Below, piece after piece: positions 8,152-15,531 of a DNA stretch of 44,515 nucleotides (within the stretch, counting starts at the first letter, position 1; each line of letters begins with the position of its first letter). Position numbers and translations under genes: made by a program. Source of the DNA: Streptomyces sp. MZ04 (GTDB lineage: Bacteria; Actinomycetota; Actinomycetes; Streptomycetales; Streptomycetaceae); contig NZ_SRIC01000039.1 of the NCBI RefSeq assembly GCF_004684775.1, forward strand, positions 1-44,515, in the 5' to 3' direction. Below the pieces are notes generated by a model. That model saw nothing but the letters and a program-made list of their open reading frames with translations, was not told where the DNA came from and did not search any database.

Positions 8152-9057
8152 ATGAACAATCCCGCCGACCGGCTCGTCGATCTGCTGGACCTGGAGCAGA
8201 TCGAGGTCAACATCTTCCGTGGCCGCAGCCCGCAGGAGTCCTTGCAGCGGGTGTTCGGCGGGCAGGTCGCCGGGCAGGCCCTGGTGGCAGCGGGGCGCAC
8301 CACCGAGGGCGAGCGTCCGGTGCACTCGCTGCACGCGTACTTCCTGCGGCCGGGCCGCCCGGGGGTGCCGATCGTGTACCAGGTCGAGCGGGTGCGGGAC
8401 GGGCGCTCCTTCACCACGCGCCGCGTCACCGCGATCCAGCAGGGACGCACCATCTTCAATCTCACCGCTTCCTTCCATCAGCCCGAGGAGGGCGCTTTCG
8501 AGCACCAGCTGCCGCCGCGCATCTCGGCTCCCGACCCGGAGTCGCTGCCGACGGTCGTCGAAGAGATCAAGGAACATCTGGGCGCGCTTCCGGAGCAGTT
8601 GGAGCGCATGGCCAGGCGTCAACCCTTCGACATCCGCTATGTGGACCGGCTGCGCTGGACCGCCGAGGAGATCAAGGACGCCGAGCCGCGCAGCGCCGTG
8701 TGGATGCGGGCGGTCGGCCCGCTGGGCGACGATCCGCTCGTCCACACCTGCGCGCTGACGTACGCGAGCGACATGACGCTCCTGGACGCCGTCCGCATCC
8801 CGGTGGAGCCCCTGTGGGGCCCGCGGGGCTTCGACATGGCCTCGCTCGACCACGCCATGTGGTTCCATCGGCCCTTCCGTGCCGACGAGTGGTTCCTGTA
8901 CGACCAGGAGTCCCCCATCGCGACGGGCGGCCGTGGTCTTGCTCGCGGCCGCATCTACGACATCGAGGGCAGGCTGCTGGTCTCGGTCGTCCAGGAAGGC
9001 CTCTTCCGGCCTTACGGGGAGCGGCACATGGACGGTCGCCCGCCGACGGGTTCGTAA
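8152..9057 (+). CDS. tesB: acyl-CoA thioesterase II
   Basis: This 301-residue double hot-dog protein hydrolyses acyl-CoA to free acid and CoA in the cytoplasm. Recognisable TesB segments include RVFGGQVAGQAL and LHAYFLRPG in the first hot dog. The second has TYASDMTLLDA, SLDHAMWFHRP, DEWFLYDQESP and VVQEGLFR. The Asp in ASDMTLL and the Gln in VVQEG correspond to the catalytic Asp and Gln of the family. GAGGAA precedes the ATG with suitable spacing. It lies 40 bases after the helicase in the same direction, so a bicistronic transcript is likely, though no functional link between the two is known. It converges on the MMPL gene with only nine bases between stops. Confidence 0.95.
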   Translation: MNNPADRLVDLLDLEQIEVNIFRGRSPQESLQRVFGGQVAGQALVAAGRTTEGERPVHSLHAYFLRPGRPGVPIVYQVERVRDGRSFTTRRVTAIQQGRTIFNLTASFHQPEEGAFEHQLPPRISAPDPESLPTVVEEIKEHLGALPEQLERMARRQPFDIRYVDRLRWTAEEIKDAEPRSAVWMRAVGPLGDDPLVHTCALTYASDMTLLDAVRIPVEPLWGPRGFDMASLDHAMWFHRPFRADEWFLYDQESPIATGGRGLARGRIYDIEGRLLVSVVQEGLFRPYGERHMDGRPPTGS

Positions 9058-9066
9058 GCGGTCGCG

Positions 9067-11331
9067 TCAGCCCGGTCTCTTGCCCGGTTCGGAAGTCTGG
9101 CTCTCTCCCTCGGCATCGATGTGCGGGAGCAGCCGGTCCAGCCAACGAGGCGCCCACCAGGCGGACTTGCCGAGGAGCGTCATGACCGCGGGCACCAGCA
9201 ACAGGCGGACCACGGTGGCATCGATGAGCACACTGGCCGCGAGGCCGAGCCCGAGCATCTTCACCACGATGTTGTCGCTGATGATGAACGCGGCGAAGAC
9301 ACTCACCATGATCAGTGCGGCACAGGTGATGACCCGTGCGGTGATCTCCAGGGCGTGGGCGACGCTCGCCTTCGCGTCCTTGGTGCGCAGCCACGCCTCG
9401 TGGACCCGGGACAGGAGGAAGATCTCGTAGTCCATGCTCAGTCCGAAGACGATGGCGAACATCATCATCGGTACGTAGCTCTCGATCGGTACCTTCCCCG
9501 AGACCCCGAGCGCCGGCCCGCCCCACCCCCATTGGAAGACTGCGACCACGAAGCCGTACGAGGCCGCGATCGACAGCACGTTGAGCACCGCGGCCTTGAC
9601 CGCGACGAGCAGCCCGCGGAAGACGACGAGGATGACGAGGAAGGCCAGGGCCACGACCACCGCGATGATCAGTGGCAGCTTCTTGGAGACGATCTCCAGG
9701 AAGTCGGCCTGCGCGGCGGTTGTCCCCGTGACGTACGTACTCGCCTTCGTCCCGGACACCGCCTGCGGCAGCACGTCGTCGCTCAGGTGCTCGTGCAGCT
9801 CTGTGGTCCGCTCGTCCTGCGGAGCGGCCACGGAGTAGGCCGTGGAGATCAGGACGTCGCCGTCCGACGTGGCCTCGAGCGGGGTGATGACGGCCGCGTC
9901 GGGTACACCGGTGAGGGCCTTCTGCGCCTGGGTCTCCAGTGCCGCCCTGTCTGACTGGGGCACGTCGCTCTGGTCGATGACGAGGGTCAGCGGCCCGTTC
10001 GAACCGGGTCCGAAGGCGGAGGACATCAGGTCAAAGGCGCGCCGGTCGGTGAAGGACTTCGGGTCCGCCCCGTCACCGATGTGCCCGAGCTGGATGAAGA
10101 AGACCGGAATCGACAGGACGGCCAGCACGACGGCGCCTGAAACGAGGAACCACCAGGGCCGTCGCTCCACGCGCTGTGCGTAGCGGTGCCAGCCGCCCTC
10201 GGATGCCGCACCCGTCGCGGTGTTCGTCTCGGCGGTCGGGGCCCGCACCCGGAGCTTGTCGATCCGCCGCCCGATCAGTCCCAGCAGCGCCGGCACGAGC
10301 GTCAGCGCGCCGAGCACCGCCGTGACGACGGTGACCGCGGCGGCCAGGCCCAGCTTGCCGATGAACGAGATCCCGGAGACCCACAGGCCGGACAGAGCGA
10401 TGATCACTGTGCAGCCGGAGACCAGTACCGCCCGGCCGCTGGTCGCCGTCGCGTGCCCCGCCGCCGCGAACGGATCCTGGCCCAGGAGATTCTGACGGTG
10501 GCGGGTGACCAGGAAGAGGGCGTAGTCGATCCCGACGCCGAGACCGATCATCGTGGCCAGCGTCGGCGACACCGTGGCGAAGGTGAACGCGGCCGCCAGC
10601 AGGCCCAGGCCGGCAAGGCCGCAGACCGCGCTGATCAGCGCCGTCACCAGAGGCAGCAGCGCCGCGAGCACACTGCCGAACCCGATCAGCAGGACCACGA
10701 TCGCCACACCGAATCCGATGGCCTCGCTCGACCGGTCGTCCGGCTCCGGCCGGGCCAGCTCGCCCAGCGGACCTCCGTACTCCACCTCCACACCGGCGGA
10801 CCGCAACGGCTGCACCGCCTTGTCGACGCCGTCCAGATAGTCGTCGCCGAGGGTGGAGGGCTGCACGTCGAAGCGGACGGTGATGTAACCGGTCTTGCCG
10901 TCGGAGGACAGTGGCCCGACGTTCGGCGTGCCCGCGGGCTGCTGCTGCGCGGGCAGCGGACTCTGCGCGGACAGCACGTGAGGCAGCTTCTGCAGGCTGC
11001 TGACGGCAGAGCTGACCTGGTCACTCTCATCGCTGAGGGGCTTGTCCGAGTCGTGCAGTACGACCTGGGCGCTGTAGCCGCCGGCCGCGGGCTCGTGTGC
11101 CTTGAGGACGTCGAGGCCCTTCTGCGACTGGGTGTCGGGAAGGGAGAAGTTGTCGGAGTACTCACCCCCGTAGGCGTGGTTCAGGACCTGCAGCCCGACC
11201 AGAGCGGCCAGCCACGCCACAATGACGATCACGCAGTGGCGGGCGCACCACTGCCCGACCCGCCGGAGCAAGCCTCGCTGTCGCGACGAGCCGCTCGGCC
11301 GTGGCTCACGCGGCCCAGGTGACACAGACAT
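9067..11331 (-). CDS. MMPL/RND-family transporter (ActII-3-like)
   Basis: The 754-residue protein is a two-fold repeat. Each half has one leading transmembrane helix, a large extracytoplasmic domain, and five further helices. Each half has the conserved membrane Asp-Tyr of the proton relay: GVGIDYALFLVTRHR (D269) and GLSMDYEIFLLSRVHEAW (D634). Family members are proton-driven exporters of lipids, pigments or drugs, often near biosynthetic genes; none is adjacent here, so the substrate is open. The start at 11331 has GGGAG five bases upstream; an in-frame ATG at 11349 lacks a ribosome site. The following gene is divergent, and no regulator is adjacent. Confidence 0.93.
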   Translation of the reverse strand: MSVSPGPREPRPSGSSRQRGLLRRVGQWCARHCVIVIVAWLAALVGLQVLNHAYGGEYSDNFSLPDTQSQKGLDVLKAHEPAAGGYSAQVVLHDSDKPLSDESDQVSSAVSSLQKLPHVLSAQSPLPAQQQPAGTPNVGPLSSDGKTGYITVRFDVQPSTLGDDYLDGVDKAVQPLRSAGVEVEYGGPLGELARPEPDDRSSEAIGFGVAIVVLLIGFGSVLAALLPLVTALISAVCGLAGLGLLAAAFTFATVSPTLATMIGLGVGIDYALFLVTRHRQNLLGQDPFAAAGHATATSGRAVLVSGCTVIIALSGLWVSGISFIGKLGLAAAVTVVTAVLGALTLVPALLGLIGRRIDKLRVRAPTAETNTATGAASEGGWHRYAQRVERRPWWFLVSGAVVLAVLSIPVFFIQLGHIGDGADPKSFTDRRAFDLMSSAFGPGSNGPLTLVIDQSDVPQSDRAALETQAQKALTGVPDAAVITPLEATSDGDVLISTAYSVAAPQDERTTELHEHLSDDVLPQAVSGTKASTYVTGTTAAQADFLEIVSKKLPLIIAVVVALAFLVILVVFRGLLVAVKAAVLNVLSIAASYGFVVAVFQWGWGGPALGVSGKVPIESYVPMMMFAIVFGLSMDYEIFLLSRVHEAWLRTKDAKASVAHALEITARVITCAALIMVSVFAAFIISDNIVVKMLGLGLAASVLIDATVVRLLLVPAVMTLLGKSAWWAPRWLDRLLPHIDAEGESQTSEPGKRPG

Positions 11332-11500
11332 GTTTGCTCCCGTAGGCATAGGTCACTTCGGATTCAACGCAACGGCAGTGCTCTCGGCACCCAGGGGCGG
11401 GGAAACGGGTGACGTTTGCGGGAGCTCGTCCGGGCAGGCCGGTCAGTCGGCCGGCGGGACGGGCCTACCGTAGGGATTCGGCAGAGGAAGGGATGGGGCA

Positions 11501-12016
11501 TTGACCAGGGACGAGGACATGACGGGGCACCGCGACCGCCTGCTTGCCGAGGCCGTTCGGCTGCGCGAGGACGGCCACCGCGAGGAGGCACGGGAGCGGC
11601 TGCTCGCTCTGTGCGAGCAGTTCCCCCTGGACCCGGAGGTGGCGTATCAGACCGCGTGGGTGCACGACGCACTCGGCCTGGAGGCCGAGGCGGTGCCGCA
11701 CTACGTACGCGCGGTCGAGGGCCCAGGCCTTTCTCCGAACGACCGCCGGGGAGCGCTCCTCGGCCTGGGCAGCACGTACCGCGTCCTCGGCCGCTATCCC
11801 GAAGCCGTTACGACCCTGAGCGACGCGGCGGCGGAATTCCCCGACGACGGCGCGCTCAAGACGTTTCTGGCCATGGCCCTCTACAACGCCGACCGGACCC
11901 ATGAGGCCATGGAGATCCTGCTGACCCTGCTCGCCACCACGAGCAAGGACCCGGACATCGCCGGCTACCGGCCCGCGATCGAGCACTACGCCAAGGACCT
12001 CGACGCGACGATGTAG
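11501..12016 (+). CDS. tetratricopeptide-repeat protein
   Basis: A 171-residue soluble protein made of helical pairs with TPR spacing: RLREDGHREEARERLLAL, AWVHDALGLEAEAVPHYVRA, LGLGSTYRVLGRYPEAV, and LAMALYNADRTHEAMEIL. TPR folds bind other proteins; the partner is unknown. TTG 11501 is preceded by AAGGGA with a seven-base spacer and is preferred. An internal ATG at 11519 would shorten the protein by six residues and has GAGG only two bases away. It converges on the DUF6397-like gene with a 43-base gap. Confidence 0.85.
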   Translation: MTRDEDMTGHRDRLLAEAVRLREDGHREEARERLLALCEQFPLDPEVAYQTAWVHDALGLEAEAVPHYVRAVEGPGLSPNDRRGALLGLGSTYRVLGRYPEAVTTLSDAAAEFPDDGALKTFLAMALYNADRTHEAMEILLTLLATTSKDPDIAGYRPAIEHYAKDLDATM

Positions 12017-12059
12017 TGCGGCCGCCCGCAGGCCGGCCCTCCCTCTCTCGTCGGCCCGG

Positions 12060-13007
12060 TCAGCCCCCTCTGCGCCGCAGCCACTTCAGCAGGCCGCGTG
12101 GCTCTGGCACCCGTTCCTCGGTCTCGTCGTCGGGTTGCTCCGCCGGTGGCGCCGTGTGCTCCTGCTGCGCGTCCGGCGAGGGACGCGGTGCGGGGCGTGG
12201 CGCCGGGCGTGGCGCCGGGCGCTCCCTGCGGGCCTGGGAGAGGCCGATCGTGAGGTTCGCCCGCAGCCAGCGGATCTCGTCAGGATCGTCGGCGGTAGTG
12301 ATCTTCTGGATGATCCGCGCCGCAGGTGACTCGGCCGTGCCGCGGGTGAAGGGGTCGGGCATGAGCCTGTTCAGATAGGCCCGTTCGTACGGATCCTTGA
12401 TGAGCTCGGCGATCTGCACCGGATCCAGCAGCGAGGCCACGGCCGCGGCGCGCTCCCAGGGATCGTCGGACCGGCGCAGCAGCGATCCCGCGTGGCGGCC
12501 CCGCCAGTTGCGCGCCCGTACGTCCACTCCCGCTTCGAGCTGGGCACGGATCGCGGCGGGCGCCCGCCCGGTGAGCAGGGCGGCGTTGACCTCGGACTCG
12601 GCGAACTGGCTCAGCTCTTCGGCGAGATAGAGCCATACGACCGCCCGATAGCGGTTCACATAAAACTTCACCGGAGTCACGAAACCCGCGCGGCTGAGGC
12701 GGGTGAAGCGGGTCGTGGTGATGTCCATGAGCGCCGCGCCCTCCGTGGTCCCCACGGTTCTGATGCGCTCCATCCACGCCTCGGGAAAGCCCTCCGTGGC
12801 GCGGACGCGCTCGATCTCCTCGACCGTGACCCGGCGCGGCCCGCCCACCGTGTCGCTGACGGTGCGGATGCGCCCCAGCATCACGGCGAGCTCGAACTCC
12901 CCGCGTTTCAGTCCCAGTTCCCGCGCGGCGCGGCTTGTCGCGACCGATGTCGGTACGGCCGCCGTGGTGGTGGCGCCGGCGGATTGCGTGATCGTGTCAC
13001 CTGTCAT
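12060..13007 (-). CDS. DUF6397-like conserved protein with N-terminal HTH-like segment
   Basis: The 315-residue protein contains SRAARELGLKRGEFELAV and a following VTVEEIERVRATEGFP segment, the layout of a helix-turn-helix that reads DNA or a partner. A central helical domain (YRAVVWLYLAEELSQF, NRLMPDPFTRGT) follows. The C-terminal tail is low-complexity, with a PAPRPAPRPAPRPSP repeat, an acidic stretch and a basic end (LLKWLRRRGG). I believe this is the Streptomyces-restricted DUF6397 family, but that name is from memory. The ATG at 13007 has GGGAG upstream with proper spacing. The frame remains open for 80 codons upstream without family-like sequence. Function is unknown. Confidence 0.8.
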   Translation of the reverse strand: MTGDTITQSAGATTTAAVPTSVATSRAARELGLKRGEFELAVMLGRIRTVSDTVGGPRRVTVEEIERVRATEGFPEAWMERIRTVGTTEGAALMDITTTRFTRLSRAGFVTPVKFYVNRYRAVVWLYLAEELSQFAESEVNAALLTGRAPAAIRAQLEAGVDVRARNWRGRHAGSLLRRSDDPWERAAAVASLLDPVQIAELIKDPYERAYLNRLMPDPFTRGTAESPAARIIQKITTADDPDEIRWLRANLTIGLSQARRERPAPRPAPRPAPRPSPDAQQEHTAPPAEQPDDETEERVPEPRGLLKWLRRRGG

Positions 13008-13117
13008 GGTGGTTCTCCCCCGTGAAGCGTCTTCGCTCTCGGGAAAAACCGTAGCGCGATCACCGCGATCTTCGCTGAGCCTGTGGATAACTCTGAATGC
13101 GGCAGCGTTTGCGCAGG

Positions 13118-13534
13118 TCAGAGATCCACGACTGGTGTTCGCTCCGGCTGCCGGGCTCCCACGCCGAGGTGTTCGCCGACCCGGTTGACGAGCAGGGTCA
13201 TCTCGTACGCGACCTGACCGATGTCGGCCTCGGCGGAGCTGAGGACACACAGGCAACTGCCGTCGCCCGCCGCGGTGACGAAGAGCACCGCGTCATCGAA
13301 CTCGATCATCGTCTGGCGCACGCTGCCGGCGTGGAAGTGCCGCCCAGACCCCTTGGCCAGGCTGTGCAGACCCGACGAGACGGCGGCCAGGTGCTCCGCG
13401 TCCTCCCTCGCCAGATCCGAACTCGCACCTGTCACCAGGCCGTCGTTGGACAGCACCAGCGCATGCCGTACGGGTTCCATTCGCTTGGTCAGATCGTCCA
13501 GCAACCAGCCGAGCCCGGTGTTCTGCTGCCCCAT
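13118..13534 (-). CDS. second roadblock/LC7-domain protein of the conservon locus (CvnB paralogue)
   Basis: This 138-residue protein is a single roadblock/LC7 domain with WLLDDL, VLSNDGL, REDAEHLAAV, HSLAKG, VRQTM and AAGDGSCL. By eye it is about three quarters identical to the CvnB protein at 15097-15531 over some 115 residues. Roadblock proteins act as partners or modulators of small GTPases such as CvnD. It is separated from cvnD by an oppositely oriented oxidoreductase gene, so it is not in the same transcript. GGAGAC precedes the ATG with suitable spacing, and the upstream open frame has no similarity. A simple explanation is local duplication of cvnB followed by separation. Confidence 0.92.
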   Translation of the reverse strand: MGQQNTGLGWLLDDLTKRMEPVRHALVLSNDGLVTGASSDLAREDAEHLAAVSSGLHSLAKGSGRHFHAGSVRQTMIEFDDAVLFVTAAGDGSCLCVLSSAEADIGQVAYEMTLLVNRVGEHLGVGARQPERTPVVDL

Positions 13535-13626
13535 GTTCCCGTCTCCCCGCGTCCTGCTCCCCCTGGCCGGGGAACTGACCTTCCAGCCTTCCCCACCATC
13601 GGCGCCCCGGCAAGCATGATGAGGAC

Positions 13627-14055
13627 ATGGCACAGAAGATGACTGATGACCAGTGGCGGGCTTTCGTCTCGCACGGCACCCGCACCGGCAAGCTCTCGAC
13701 CGTCCGGGCGGACGGCAGCCCGCATATCGCACCTGTCTGGTTCCTTTTGGACGGGGACCATCTGGTGTTCAACACTGGGGCGGACACCGTCAAGGGGCGG
13801 AATCTGGCGCGGGACGGGCGCCTCGCCCTCTGCGTGGACGACGACCGGCCGCCGTTCGCGTTCGTGGTGCTGCAGGCGCGCGCCGAGCTGCGCAGCGATC
13901 TCGACGAGGTACGGCACTGGGCGACGCGGATCGGCGCCCGGTACATGGGCGAGGACCGCGCCGAGGAGTTCGGCGCGCGCAACGGCGTGCCCGGTGAACT
14001 CCTCGTGCGCGCCAAGGTCGACAAGGTGGTCGCGCTGGGCGACGTCTCCGACTGA
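13627..14055 (+). CDS. PPOX-class F420/FMN-dependent oxidoreductase family protein
   Basis: The 142-residue split-barrel protein has KLSTVRADGSPHIAPVWF, LVFNTGADTVKGRNLARD and LALCVDDDRPPFAFVVL, the pattern of the pyridoxamine-5'-phosphate-oxidase-like family. Its actinobacterial members mostly bind F420 and reduce or oxidise small molecules. The chosen ATG has GAGG only two bases upstream; a second ATG at 13639 is possible and would remove four residues. It sits inside the conservon locus on the opposite strand, divergent from the second roadblock gene and convergent with cvnD. Whether it belongs to the signalling system is unknown. Confidence 0.88.
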   Translation: MAQKMTDDQWRAFVSHGTRTGKLSTVRADGSPHIAPVWFLLDGDHLVFNTGADTVKGRNLARDGRLALCVDDDRPPFAFVVLQARAELRSDLDEVRHWATRIGARYMGEDRAEEFGARNGVPGELLVRAKVDKVVALGDVSD

Positions 14056-14087
14056 GGCGTCGGCCCACCCTGAAGCGTCAGCCCACC
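14053..14087. repeat. imperfect 17-base direct repeat containing two convergent stop codons
   Basis: TGAGGCGTCGGCCCACC (14053-14069) and TGAAGCGTCAGCCCACC (14071-14087) differ at two positions. The first copy starts with the oxidoreductase TGA; the second contains the cvnD stop on the other strand. Confidence 0.85.
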
Positions 14088-14683
14088 GTGTCGAGCAGCC
14101 GGGCGGTATACATCCGCCCGGCGTACTCGACCAGGCGTATCAGCACCTCCTTTCCCGAATCGCGGTCCCGTGCGTCGCACAGCACCACGGGGGTTCCGCG
14201 GTTGAGGTCCAGGGCCCGGGACACTTCATGCGCACCGTACGTACGCGCGTTCGCGAAGCAGTTGACGGCCACCACGAACGGGATGTGCCGGTGCTCGAAG
14301 TAGTCGACGGCGGGGAAGCAGTCCTCGAGCCGTCGGGTGTCCGCGAGGACGACGGCACCGAGCGCGCCCTGTGACAACTCGTCCCACAGGAACCAGAAGC
14401 GGTCCTGCCCGGGCGTCCCGAAGAGGTAGAGCGACAGGCCGGACCTGATGGTGATACGGCCGAAGTCCATGGCGACGGTCGTCGTGGTCTTGCGGTCGAC
14501 GCCGCCGGTGTCGTCCACCGACTGGCCCGCCTCGCTGAGCAGTTCCTCGGTGCGCAGCGGGCGGATCTCGCTGACCGCGCCGACCAGGGTGGTCTTGCCC
14601 ACCCCGAAGCCGCCGGCGACCAGAATCTTCAGCGCCATGGCGGTCGTGTCCCCGCCCGTGGCGTCAGAGCGCTCGGAGCCCAT
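14078..14683 (-). CDS. cvnD: conservon GTP-binding protein CvnD
   Basis: A 201-residue Ras-like small GTPase of the conservon type. The P-loop GGFGVGKT lies at residues 24-31. TTTTVAMDFGRI forms the switch I region and FGTPGQDRFWF the switch II/G3 region, where DxxG is replaced by TPGQ as is usual for this family. VAVNCFANA occupies the G4 position. It is the most downstream gene of cvnA-B-C-D. The start overlaps the end of cvnC by 20 bases, indicating coupled translation. In studied conservons CvnD binds or hydrolyses GTP and associates with CvnA-C in a membrane-proximal complex likened to eukaryotic G-protein signalling. Confidence 0.95.
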   Translation of the reverse strand: MGSERSDATGGDTTAMALKILVAGGFGVGKTTLVGAVSEIRPLRTEELLSEAGQSVDDTGGVDRKTTTTVAMDFGRITIRSGLSLYLFGTPGQDRFWFLWDELSQGALGAVVLADTRRLEDCFPAVDYFEHRHIPFVVAVNCFANARTYGAHEVSRALDLNRGTPVVLCDARDRDSGKEVLIRLVEYAGRMYTARLLDTVG

Positions 14684-15077
14684 CGATCACCTCTCGCAGA
14701 ATCTTTTCGTCGGGTAGCTGTGCGGGCGGCACGGGTCGGCTCACCTTCACACAGCCCATCTCCAGAAGGTCGCCGAGCAGTACCCGGACCACGCCCACGG
14801 GAAGATCGGCCCCGGCCGCCAGTTCGGCGACCGACTGGGTCTCGGTGCGGCACAGTTCGATGAGCGCCCGGTGTTCGGGACCGAGCGCGGTGTCGTCCCC
14901 GGGGGCCGGCGCATTGTCGTCCAGCGTGACGAGCGCGATCAGGTCGAAGCGCACTCCCGTGGGACCCGGTTTGGTCCGCCCGCCGGTCATCGCGTAGGGG
15001 CGGACCAGGGGTCCGGCCTCGTTGTCGTACCACTGGCTGCCCGCGTCGCGCGGGGTGCCTCCGCTGTCCTCGCTCAT
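14664..15077 (-). CDS. cvnC: conservon DUF742 protein CvnC
   Basis: This 137-residue DUF742 protein begins with a disordered segment, then VRPYAMTGGRTKP, the most conserved family motif. A winged-helix-like part follows (HRALIELCRTETQSVAELAAGADLP split over two helices, GVVRVLLGDLLEMG) and then VSRPVPPAQLPDEKILREVIDGLRAL. It is presumed to bridge the kinase-like CvnA and the GTPase. It starts 19 bases after the cvnB stop and overlaps cvnD at its end. Confidence 0.95.
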   Translation of the reverse strand: MSEDSGGTPRDAGSQWYDNEAGPLVRPYAMTGGRTKPGPTGVRFDLIALVTLDDNAPAPGDDTALGPEHRALIELCRTETQSVAELAAGADLPVGVVRVLLGDLLEMGCVKVSRPVPPAQLPDEKILREVIDGLRAL

Positions 15078-15096
15078 CTGCGTCGATCGCCCTGTC

Positions 15097-15531
15097 TCAT
15101 CCGACGGCCGGTGGCTGCGCGGTGAACCGCGGCGGGGTATGGAGGTGCTCGCCCACCCGCTTGACCAGGCGTGCCATCTCGTAGGCGACCAGGCCGATGT
15201 CGGCGGTCACGGAGCTGAGTACGGCGAGGCAGGAGCCGTCACCCGCCGCCGCGACGAACAGGAACCCGTCGTCCATCTCGACCATGGTCTGGCGCACTCC
15301 CCCGGCCCCGAAATGCCGGCCCGCGCCCTTGGCCAGGCTGTGGAACCCCGAGGCGACCGCGGCGAGGTGCTCGGCGTCCTCGCGGGTGAGGGCGGTGGAC
15401 GCGCCCACGGCGAGACCGTCGTTGGACAGCACCACCGCATGCCGTACCTCGCCGACGCGCAGGACCAAGTCGTCCAGCAGCCAGTCGAGTTCGCCGGACC
15501 GGCCGGCGCTGATGCTCTGGTCCTGGATCAT
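15097..15531 (-). CDS. cvnB: conservon roadblock/LC7 protein CvnB
   Basis: The 144-residue single roadblock domain (DWLLDDL, VLSNDGLAVGAS, LTREDAEHLAAV, GVRQTMVEMDD, AAGDGSCLAVL) is the standard second gene of a conservon. Its start overlaps the cvnA stop by four bases (ATGA). In other actinobacteria CvnB interacts with CvnA and CvnD. The C-terminal 15 residues are proline-rich and differ from the paralogue at 13118-13534. Confidence 0.95.
   Translation of the reverse strand: MIQDQSISAGRSGELDWLLDDLVLRVGEVRHAVVLSNDGLAVGASTALTREDAEHLAAVASGFHSLAKGAGRHFGAGGVRQTMVEMDDGFLFVAAAGDGSCLAVLSSVTADIGLVAYEMARLVKRVGEHLHTPPRFTAQPPAVG

Noticed and set aside
4665..8465. 1266-codon open frame on the minus strand
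   Set aside because: It lies antisense to the membrane hydrolase, helicase and TesB genes, has Arg/Gly/Val-rich composition with no recognisable domain, and is a codon-bias shadow of high-GC genes.
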